From DATGLG01 sp035294245 (GTDB lineage Bacteria; Pseudomonadota; Alphaproteobacteria; JACZXZ01): a stretch of DNA of 63,904 nucleotides. The notes beneath the pieces are model-generated. The model was given only the letters and a program-made list of their open reading frames with translations, did no database searches and was not told where the DNA came from. Where the stretch lies: NCBI GenBank assembly GCA_035294245.1, contig DATGLG010000021.1:1-63904 (forward strand). The letters run 5' to 3'. A program made the position numbers and the translations under genes. Numbering within the stretch: position 1 is the stretch's first letter; each line of letters opens with the position of its first letter. Positions 58,065 to 63,904 of this stretch are shown here, in pieces.

Positions 58065-58733
58065 TCAGGCGACATGGCCGTTTCCGGCATTGACCTCGAG
58101 GGTCTGGGCCTTGCCGTTCCTCACCACCGTGACCTGATAATTGAGGGCACCCTTGGCGCTCGCCGGGGCTGCGGCCATCGCCTTGCCGCCGCCATGCCTC
58201 GTCGCGGTATCGGCGGCCTTGGCAAGCGGTATGCTCGCGCTCTTGATGGCCGCCAGTACGGCGCGGTCCTGTTGATCGAAGTCGCGGATCGGGATGGCGC
58301 GTCCCTTCTCCACGATCTTGCCGCTCATGGCGTCGACGGTGACCGGGGTGACGTCGTTGCCCTTGAGGACATGCATGCGGTAGACGAGCCGCTCGTCCTG
58401 GTGGCGGAAATCGGCATCGACGGCCTGTCCGCCCACGGCCTTCTGCGCCGTCGCGACGGCCTTGTCGAGGGGCACGAGGGCGTCGTCAAAGGCCTTGATC
58501 TGGGCCGGGGCGAGATGCTCGGCGCGCAGCTCGGCGCGCCACAGATGGGGGCGCTCCGACTTGGCCTCGTGCATCGCCTTGGTCTCGTGCGCGCTCCTCA
58601 TCTCATGCGCGGATTGCGCGGATTGGGACGATGTGGTCGTCGGCGTGCCCGTGCCGGCGCCCGCCGCATAGGCCATCGGCGCCGCGACGAGCAGGGCCGC
58701 CGCGAGCAGGGGAACCGTTTGCTTGCTGGTCAT
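58065..58733 (-). CDS. PepSY domain-containing periplasmic protein
   Basis: A 222-residue protein with a Sec signal (LLAAALLVAAPMAYAA) followed by a low-complexity His/Ala/Ser region. A PepSY-like unit shows VYRMHVLKGNDVTPVTVDAMSGKIVEKG, and a second, weaker one near the end reads LNYQVTVVRNGKAQTLEVNAGNG. PepSY domains are often protease inhibitors. GGAGG precedes the ATG. Alone in its unit. Confidence 0.8.
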   Translation of the reverse strand: MTSKQTVPLLAAALLVAAPMAYAAGAGTGTPTTTSSQSAQSAHEMRSAHETKAMHEAKSERPHLWRAELRAEHLAPAQIKAFDDALVPLDKAVATAQKAVGGQAVDADFRHQDERLVYRMHVLKGNDVTPVTVDAMSGKIVEKGRAIPIRDFDQQDRAVLAAIKSASIPLAKAADTATRHGGGKAMAAAPASAKGALNYQVTVVRNGKAQTLEVNAGNGHVA

Positions 58734-58827
58734 GACACAACCTCCACGGACGAATTCGGGCGTCGCGCTGGCAAGGCGGCGCCGCAGCAGAGATGTGAGC
58801 ACGCCAAGTGGCCGCGAGATGTCTTGC

Positions 58828-58926
58828 GGATTAAAAAACGTCCAGGGACGGCGCAGAGCCGGACTCCAGGGCCGCCGCTTCCACGGACATGACGATCAAA
58901 CAGAACGAGCCGTCGGAGTCGCAACC
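58828..58926. repeat. Decayed partial copy of element A
   Basis: The right part of element A is recognisable (GGCGCAGAGCCGGACTCCAGG, then CATGACGATCAAACAGAACG and GGAGTCGCAACC, against GGAGTCACAACA in the intact copies). The left half is missing. It directly abuts element B copy 2 across CTCG, an apparent decayed CTAG site. Confidence 0.7.
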
Positions 58927-58930
58927 CTCG

Positions 58931-59098
58931 TGGAGCGAATCCGGCAGTTGCATCGTTTTACTCGTCACCCCGGACACGCCGTGCGGGAGCACGGCGCGAT
59001 TCGGGGCCCATATGATACCATTGCGCCATGGGCCCCGGCTTCCCGCGTCCCGCTCGGCCGGGGTGACATGGGGGAATCGAAATGAGAGACGTTGATCA
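58931..59098. mobile_element. Element B, copy 2 (168 bp, inverted)
   Basis: The reverse complement of 43014-43181 with about 90 percent identity by eye. The ends are TGGAGCG and, at the other side, GTTGATCA. On the minus strand the first three bases of the element, TGA (59098-59096), are the stop codon of the methyltransferase gene. The expected CTAG flanks have decayed (CTCG and CGGG). Confidence 0.7.
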
Positions 59099-59782
59099 CG
59101 GGCGCCGGCGGCCCGAGAAGACGAGCCAGGTCCCGAGCTCGCCGAGATAAGCGAGGTTGAGGATCTGCAGCAGGCGGCGCGGACGATGGCGGTTCCAGCG
59201 CAGCGCCCTGAGGCGGCTCCGCCAGGAGATGTCGGAGAGGAACGGCTTGCGAATGCGCTGCACGCGCTCGATCGCGATCAGCCCGCCATAGCGCTCGCGC
59301 ACCTCCGCCTCCGCGCGAAAGACGCGCACATGGCTCTCGGACTCGTAGTCGGGCACGCTGCAAACACAGAAAGTCCCCGGCTTCCATTGCGCGATCACCT
59401 CGCGGTCCCGCTCGATATGCTCGAGCACCTCGGTGCAGACGATGCTGTCATGGGGTGCGGCATAGCTCGCGGGCGCGAGCGCGTCGCCGACGGCGAAGAG
59501 ATCGCTGCGGCCGAGCCGGGCGCGCGCCTTCTCGACCGCCACGGGGCTGAAGTCGAAGCCGCGATAGGCGATGTCGCTGCGCCGCGTCAGCAGGTGGGCG
59601 AAGGCGCCGGTGCCGCAGCCGACCTCGAGCACTTGCCGCGCGCCGGCGCGCTTGAGCTCGCGCAGCACAGAGCGCAGCAGCGGATAGTAGGTCGAGTGCC
59701 AATAGGGCAGGTCGAAGACGCCCTCGAACCCGCCCTTGCGGAACATCGCGTCGTAATAGTCGCCGGTCTCGGTGCTGTTCAT
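59096..59782 (-). CDS. Class I SAM-dependent methyltransferase
   Basis: A 228-residue methyltransferase with VLEVGCGTGAFAHLL for SAM binding, FDFSPVAVEKARAR, and CTEVLEHIERD, in the Methyltransf_11/25 group. The C-terminal ~60 residues are basic and helical. The stop TGA is provided by element B copy 2, so the original C-terminus may have been longer or shorter. The target is unknown. It lies downstream of the unknown membrane protein gene on the same strand. Confidence 0.82.
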   Translation of the reverse strand: MNSTETGDYYDAMFRKGGFEGVFDLPYWHSTYYPLLRSVLRELKRAGARQVLEVGCGTGAFAHLLTRRSDIAYRGFDFSPVAVEKARARLGRSDLFAVGDALAPASYAAPHDSIVCTEVLEHIERDREVIAQWKPGTFCVCSVPDYESESHVRVFRAEAEVRERYGGLIAIERVQRIRKPFLSDISWRSRLRALRWNRHRPRRLLQILNLAYLGELGTWLVFSGRRRP

Positions 59783-59880
59783 GGCCTGCGATTCGCCCCC
59801 CGCCCGCAATTCGTGCCGAGCGCCGGAGCCTAGCACAGCCGGCGCGGGCACGTCCCGCGAATGGATGCACAAGGAGACCG

Positions 59881-60951
59881 CTACGCGAAATGCAGGCGCA
59901 GCCCGCACATGCCGAGCATGATCGCGGTGGCGATCAGCCCCGCCGCCACGGCGCCGCCGATCATGAAGCGGTCGGCAAGCACGCGGCTGACGCGGTGGGA
60001 GATCATCACCGCGCGGGCCCCGGCGGCGAGATGGGAAAGCACGAAGAACACGCCGAGCCAATAATGGGGCACGAGCCGGATATTCCAGGGGTCCTTGACG
60101 AGGCCCGTGGGCGCCCCCGTCGCAAAGTTCCAGCCGGTGTCGATGCCGAGATAGGTGCGGGCGAAGATGAAGACGGAGTCCATGTGGCCCAGCACGTAGA
60201 AGGCGAGATAAACGCCCGAGGCGATCTGGAAGGTGCGGAAGCGGTCGCTGGGCGCCGCCGTATGCCGCCACACGAAATAGAGTCCGCTGCCGATCTGGAA
60301 GAAGAAGAGGGCCACGAGGATCGGCTGCAGCAGGTTGGTGCGGTAGACGTGGCGGAAGACCTTCATCACGGCGTCATAGGTCGTCGGGCCGACCAGGCCG
60401 GTGAGATGATTGGCGATGTGGAGGGCGAGGAAGATGGCGATGATGGCGAGCGCCGAGAAGCCGTGGGCGACGCGCAACGGCGCCGGGACAGGGCGCGCCG
60501 GCGCTGCGGCCGGCGCCTCGTTGTCGGCGCGGAGGAGCATGACGATCGCAATCGCCCAGCAGGCGACCCAGAACCAGGTGTCCGGCACCGGGTCGTGCAG
60601 CATATAGAGGACGACGCCGATGAAGGTGAAGAGCGTCGGCGCCGCGACGGCGGCAAGCGCCATTCGCTTGGCCCGAAGCTGCGCAGCGCTGGGTGCCCGG
60701 AGTTCGGCCAGGGACATGGCCACGAGGAGGGCGATGGCCGGAACGGCGAAAGCGAGGAGGAGCCACACCGCCGCCATGATCCAGGGCAGCGTCCCCGCAC
60801 CGCCACCCGATTTGGCGATGGTGGTGGCGCTGGCGTTGAAGCCTTGCAGGAGGAAGGGGTAGACGAGGGCGGCGAGCGGTGGGGCCAAGGTCGGAAGGCG
60901 CGCCCTCAATCCGGAGAGGCCGGAGGCGCGGCTCGGCATCGCGAGGGACAT
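59881..60951 (-). CDS. Multi-helix membrane protein with conserved-looking histidines
   Basis: A 356-residue integral membrane protein with about nine helices. Several histidines sit at helix ends or within them (ALHIANHLTGL, VLGHMDSVFIFA, LVPHYWLGVFFVLSHLAAG), as expected of a b-type haem-binding membrane protein, recalling succinate dehydrogenase anchor subunits in feel only. GGAGGAGATC precedes the ATG. No partner subunit is adjacent. I do not recognise the family. Confidence 0.7.
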   Translation of the reverse strand: MSLAMPSRASGLSGLRARLPTLAPPLAALVYPFLLQGFNASATTIAKSGGGAGTLPWIMAAVWLLLAFAVPAIALLVAMSLAELRAPSAAQLRAKRMALAAVAAPTLFTFIGVVLYMLHDPVPDTWFWVACWAIAIVMLLRADNEAPAAAPARPVPAPLRVAHGFSALAIIAIFLALHIANHLTGLVGPTTYDAVMKVFRHVYRTNLLQPILVALFFFQIGSGLYFVWRHTAAPSDRFRTFQIASGVYLAFYVLGHMDSVFIFARTYLGIDTGWNFATGAPTGLVKDPWNIRLVPHYWLGVFFVLSHLAAGARAVMISHRVSRVLADRFMIGGAVAAGLIATAIMLGMCGLRLHFA

Positions 60952-61335
60952 GATCTCCTCCTTCGTAGCGTCGCCTTTAGAGCGTGATCCACTGGGATCG
61001 AAACGCTTCAGTCGTCGCCCCCGCGTAAAGCGGCAGGCCAGCAATTTTCAACACCTCGTGGGTTCCGGCTCTACGCTCCGCTCCGGCCGGAACGACGGCT
61101 TTCGGAGCGATCAGCACGGCTCCGCACCTCGCCAGACTCGCCGGCGCGGCGGATCATAGATAGCAAGGATCAGCATCTCGCCGAGACCGACCGAGAAGAC
61201 ATTGTCCATCCCGCCTCCATGCTGGCGTTGCGCGACCTCGGCGCTGGCGTCGGGGGCAAGTCTAGGCGAGAATATCGCTTCCGGTTACGGCTCAATCGGT
61301 TAGAAGACCATTAACCGCAAGTTACGAGTGCGCCC
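60952..61335. other. Intergenic region with partial repeat
   Basis: A fragment resembling the element A core (GGTTCCGGCTC...CTCCGGCCGGAACGACGG) lies at about 61059-61100. Upstream is a short minus-strand frame at 61111-61209, listed separately. The rest is the divergent promoter region of the LysR gene, where I see no clear LysR-type operator. Confidence 0.45.
61111..61209 (-). pseudogene. TatA/TatB-like N-terminal fragment (micro-ORF)
   Basis: A 32-codon frame, MDNVFSVGLGEMLILAIYDPP then basic residues, preceded by GGAGGCGGG. The first 17 residues look like the start of a TatA/TatB protein (hydrophobic with an internal GxGE), while the remainder does not. It may be a decayed gene remnant, a real micropeptide, or chance. 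Confidence 0.25.
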
Positions 61336-62322
61336 ATGGAGAATCTCGCCGGCATCGCCGCCTTCGTGAAGGTCGTCGCGACCGGCAGCTTCGCGAAGGC
61401 GGCCGCGGCGCTGGGCGTCTCCGCCCCGGCGGTGAGCAAGAACGTGCAGCATCTCGAGCGCGCTCTCGGTGTCCGCCTTCTCAACCGCACGACCCGCCGC
61501 CTCGCCCTCACCGACGAGGGTGCTCTCTACTACGAGCGCTGCCGCCCCGCCATCGAAGGCCTCCAGAGTGCCGCGGCCTTGCTGCGTGACGCGCGCCGCG
61601 AGCCGCGCGGGACCTTGCGCGTGAGCTCCACGGTTGGCTTCGGGCGGCAATGCCTGTTGCCCCTGCTGCCGGAATTCACGCGCCGCTATCCCGGTATCGC
61701 CCTCGATCTCTATCTCGACGACCGCTTCGCGGATCTCGTCGAGGATCGCATCGACGTCGCCATCCGCAACGGGCGGCTCGACGATCGCAACATCGTGGCG
61801 CGCCGCCTGGCGCCGATGCAGCTCATCGTCTGCGGCGCGCCGGAATATTTCGCTCATCATGCGCCGCCCAAGACCCCCGACGATCTGGCGCAGCATCGCT
61901 GCATCAATTTTCGCCTCGCCAGCAACGGCCGCATCTTCAACTGGGAGTTCGAGAAGGACGGCAATCGCTTCAATCGCAGCGTCACCGGCAGCCTCACGGT
62001 CAACGACGCCGAGGCGACCTGCCGCGCGGCCCTCGCCGGCATGGGCCTCGCCCAGATCGGCAGCTATCAGGCGCTTCCCCATATCGCGGCGGGCCGCCTG
62101 GTGCCGGTGCTGACCGACTACATCGCGCGCCGGCGCGGCCACTATGTCTGCTATCTCGACCGCCACCACCTGCCGAGCCGCATCCGCGTCTTCGTCGATT
62201 TTCTCTGCGGCAAGATGCGCACCGGGGATTTTCTCTACGAGCCACCGCGCGCGACGCGCGCGCAGCGGCGCGTCGTCAAGAAACGCAGCGCAGCCCGCCG
62301 CGTTACGCGCGCGCGAAGCTGA
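61336..62322 (+). CDS. LysR-family transcriptional regulator
   Basis: A 328-residue regulator. The winged-helix N-terminus (1-60) is FVKVVATGSFAKAAAALGVSAPAVSKNVQHLERALGVRLLNRTTR, in the standard arrangement, followed by a periplasmic-binding-type effector domain (LRVSSTVGFGRQCLLPLLPEF...). It lies alone, and its 3' end overlaps the convergent serine hydrolase gene by 20 bases. Its targets are unknown. Confidence 0.94.
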   Translation: MENLAGIAAFVKVVATGSFAKAAAALGVSAPAVSKNVQHLERALGVRLLNRTTRRLALTDEGALYYERCRPAIEGLQSAAALLRDARREPRGTLRVSSTVGFGRQCLLPLLPEFTRRYPGIALDLYLDDRFADLVEDRIDVAIRNGRLDDRNIVARRLAPMQLIVCGAPEYFAHHAPPKTPDDLAQHRCINFRLASNGRIFNWEFEKDGNRFNRSVTGSLTVNDAEATCRAALAGMGLAQIGSYQALPHIAAGRLVPVLTDYIARRRGHYVCYLDRHHLPSRIRVFVDFLCGKMRTGDFLYEPPRATRAQRRVVKKRSAARRVTRARS

Positions 62323-63835
62323 CCGGTCCGAACCACTTGTCGAGCCAGTCGAGGCCGCTGACGCGCCCGGCCTCGGCGCGGAAATGCACGCGCGGATCGA
62401 GGGTGCGGCGCGGCCGCGGCGGCCGAATCTGTCCCGGCACGGCGTCCTCCTGATGGGCGAAGCTCACTGCGCCGTAGCGCAGGAGCCAGCCGTCATAGAG
62501 CGAGAGGTCGGCGATGGCGAAGCGCAGCGCGCCCGCCTCCGGATGCAGCGCGAGGGTGAGGGTGCCGAAGCCGCGATTGCGATAGGTGCCGGCGAAGGCC
62601 TCGAGGGGGAGCGCAGCAGGCGTCAGCGGGTCGGCTTTCAGGTCCAGCTCATAGCGCTGCGCCGCCGCGGCGACGCGCTCGGCGATCGCGGTGTCGTAGT
62701 CATCGAGCTCGTCGCGGGGCGGCAGGCCGTTCAAGCTGCGGTCGATGAAGCTCGAGATTGCCGCCGGGGCGTGGCTCTCGGAATTGGCGGCGACGAAGCT
62801 CGCGAAGCCGATCTCGGGGAGAATGCGGACGAGGGCGGTGAAGCCGCGCGTCTCGCCGCCATGGGCGACGAGCCTGCGCCCGTGGCTCTCGCCGATATGC
62901 CAGCCGAGCCCGTAGCGCTGGGGGGTGGCGATCTGCACGCTCTGCATCGCGGCGAGGCTGCGGGCGCTGATGAGCCTGCTCTGCCCGAGCTGGAGCCCGA
63001 GCCAGGCGAGCGCGTCGGCAGCGCTCAGGGCGAGGGTGCCGGCCCCCATGAGATTGTCGCCGTCGCGGGGCGGGAGCGCCCGCGGGCGGTAGTCGAGGAA
63101 ATCGTGGGGGGCGGCGAGGTTGCGCAAGGTTAGCCAGGGCCGTGGTGCGGCGCTGCTGTCCGCCATGCCGAGAGGTGCTAGGAGATGCCGGGCGAGGAAG
63201 TCCTCGAAGGGCATGCCGGCGAGGTGGCCGATCGCCGCGGCGGCGAGGATGAAGCCGACATCGCTATAGCAGAAGCGGCTGCGGAAGGGGGCTGCGCGGG
63301 GCACGTCGCGGGCCCGCGCGATCACCTGGGCGCGGCTCAGATCCGAGCCGTATTCGGCGATCGAGGCGCGGGAGAGGCCGACGCGGCAGGCGAGGAAGTC
63401 GCGCAGGCTCACCTCCGCCGTGACCGCGGGATCGTCGAGGACGAGCTCGGGCATGACCGGCTTGATCGGATCGTCCCAGCCGATGCGTCCCGCATCCACG
63501 AGGAGCGCCGCCGCCGCGGCGGTGAAGGCCTTGGCGCAGGAGCCGATATTGAAGGCGGTATGGGCGTCGGCGGGGCTGTCGTCGGCGAGGCTGCGCCGGC
63601 CGAAGCCCGCAGCCATGAGGGGCTTGCCCGCGGCCATCACCGCGACGGCGATCCCGGGGACCCGCCAGTGATAGCGCACCGTCTCGACGAAGGCGCCGAT
63701 GCGGGCGACGGCATCGCCGCCGCTTGTGGGCTCCATGGTCTGTGTCGGCGCGGCGCCGGCGAGCCGCGCCAGGGGCACCGCCGCCGCGGCGCCCGCGGCC
63801 GCCCGGGTGAGGAAGGATCGTCGTCTCATGCGCAT
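62303..63835 (-). CDS. Serine hydrolase of the beta-lactamase/D-alanyl-D-alanine carboxypeptidase family
   Basis: A 510-residue exported enzyme. A Tat signal is at the N-terminus (MRRRSFLTRAAAG). The class C beta-lactamase-type fold shows the catalytic S99xxK102 in FNIGSCAKAF, a YSD triad position (CYSDVGF) in place of the usual YxN, and HGG in LVAHGGETRGF. A C-terminal beta domain (from about 400) resembles those of esterase-like relatives. Physiological substrate is unknown; a change from N to D in the YxN motif would affect lactamase activity. Confidence 0.88.
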   Translation of the reverse strand: MRMRRRSFLTRAAAGAAAAVPLARLAGAAPTQTMEPTSGGDAVARIGAFVETVRYHWRVPGIAVAVMAAGKPLMAAGFGRRSLADDSPADAHTAFNIGSCAKAFTAAAAALLVDAGRIGWDDPIKPVMPELVLDDPAVTAEVSLRDFLACRVGLSRASIAEYGSDLSRAQVIARARDVPRAAPFRSRFCYSDVGFILAAAAIGHLAGMPFEDFLARHLLAPLGMADSSAAPRPWLTLRNLAAPHDFLDYRPRALPPRDGDNLMGAGTLALSAADALAWLGLQLGQSRLISARSLAAMQSVQIATPQRYGLGWHIGESHGRRLVAHGGETRGFTALVRILPEIGFASFVAANSESHAPAAISSFIDRSLNGLPPRDELDDYDTAIAERVAAAAQRYELDLKADPLTPAALPLEAFAGTYRNRGFGTLTLALHPEAGALRFAIADLSLYDGWLLRYGAVSFAHQEDAVPGQIRPPRPRRTLDPRVHFRAEAGRVSGLDWLDKWFGPVSFARA

Positions 63836-63890
63836 CGCTACTCTACACCGGGCCCCCGCGAATCGTCGCCTTGGCGGTGAAGCCTCGTCA

Positions 63891-63904
63891 CCCCCCCCCC
63901 CCCC
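63891..63904. other. Homopolymer C run at window end
   Basis: Fourteen consecutive C at the extreme end. A run of this kind at a contig edge is typical of a sequencing or assembly artefact rather than genomic DNA. Confidence 0.75.

Overview
The window reads as one contig of a high-GC alphaproteobacterium. The lineage clues are the recA - alaS - icd neighbourhood, a eukaryote-type NADP isocitrate dehydrogenase, a phasin, a CobN/CobO/CobQ-type cobalamin operon, and dense GC-rich interspersed hairpin repeats. I cannot place it to genus. Nearly all of it is coding. I see no rRNA, tRNA, CRISPR array, transposase or phage gene. The first ~430 bases of recA and the terminal run of 14 C look like contig-edge artefacts or chimerism.

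Layout. 1-8.4 kb: 3' part of recA, a small multidrug-resistance pump, gamma-glutamyltransferase (minus), alaS, and a MoxR ATPase with its VWA partner. 9.0-13.1 kb: an unusual terminal-oxidase operon with a divergent CcoN, a CcoO fused to two near-identical cytochrome c domains, two small membrane subunits and a Tat-exported HiPIP. 13.2-17 kb (minus): SDR, icd, a methyltransferase and a LOG-family protein. 17-19.8 kb: a c'-type cytochrome, a dihaem cytochrome c and a LysM protein. 20-22.4 kb: psd-pssA (phosphatidylethanolamine synthesis) and a phasin. 23.1-26.8 kb: a TauE-like anion exporter and a two-subunit CoA-transferase, divergent from a two-subunit TPP decarboxylase. 27-28.5 kb: a TPR protein. 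28.6-42.7 kb: a cobalamin riboswitch followed by ten tightly packed genes (cobP, cobW, cobN, cobO, cobQ, cbiX-like, cobH, cobL, cobI, cbiG-cobJ fusion, cobM; the fusion counted once makes eleven ORFs), most joined by stop/start overlaps. 43.2-49.4 kb: an orphan antitoxin, an aldo/keto reductase and a ketopantoate reductase-like gene behind a TPP riboswitch, an FAD monooxygenase and a FecR-like protein. 50-58.7 kb (minus): a GMC oxidoreductase, a polysaccharide-export lipoprotein, a complete Liv-type ABC importer and a PepSY protein. 59-63.9 kb: a methyltransferase, an unknown multi-helix membrane protein, a LysR regulator and a Tat-exported serine hydrolase.

The most striking structure is a family of short non-autonomous repeats. 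Two copies with terminal inverted repeats TGTTGTGA/TCACAACA are each flanked by a 4-bp CTAG or CTAA duplication. Each is inserted so that the duplicated site is the TAG stop codon of a gene (livG and the export lipoprotein). A related 168-bp element is present twice in opposite orientations, and one copy supplies the TGA stop of a methyltransferase gene.

Other points worth following are the TPP riboswitch with an apparent Shine-Dalgarno-sequestering hairpin ahead of a ketopantoate reductase homologue, the HiPIP-linked oxidase operon, and the mixing of aerobic (CobN) and anaerobic-type (CbiX, CbiG) cobalamin enzymes in one operon.
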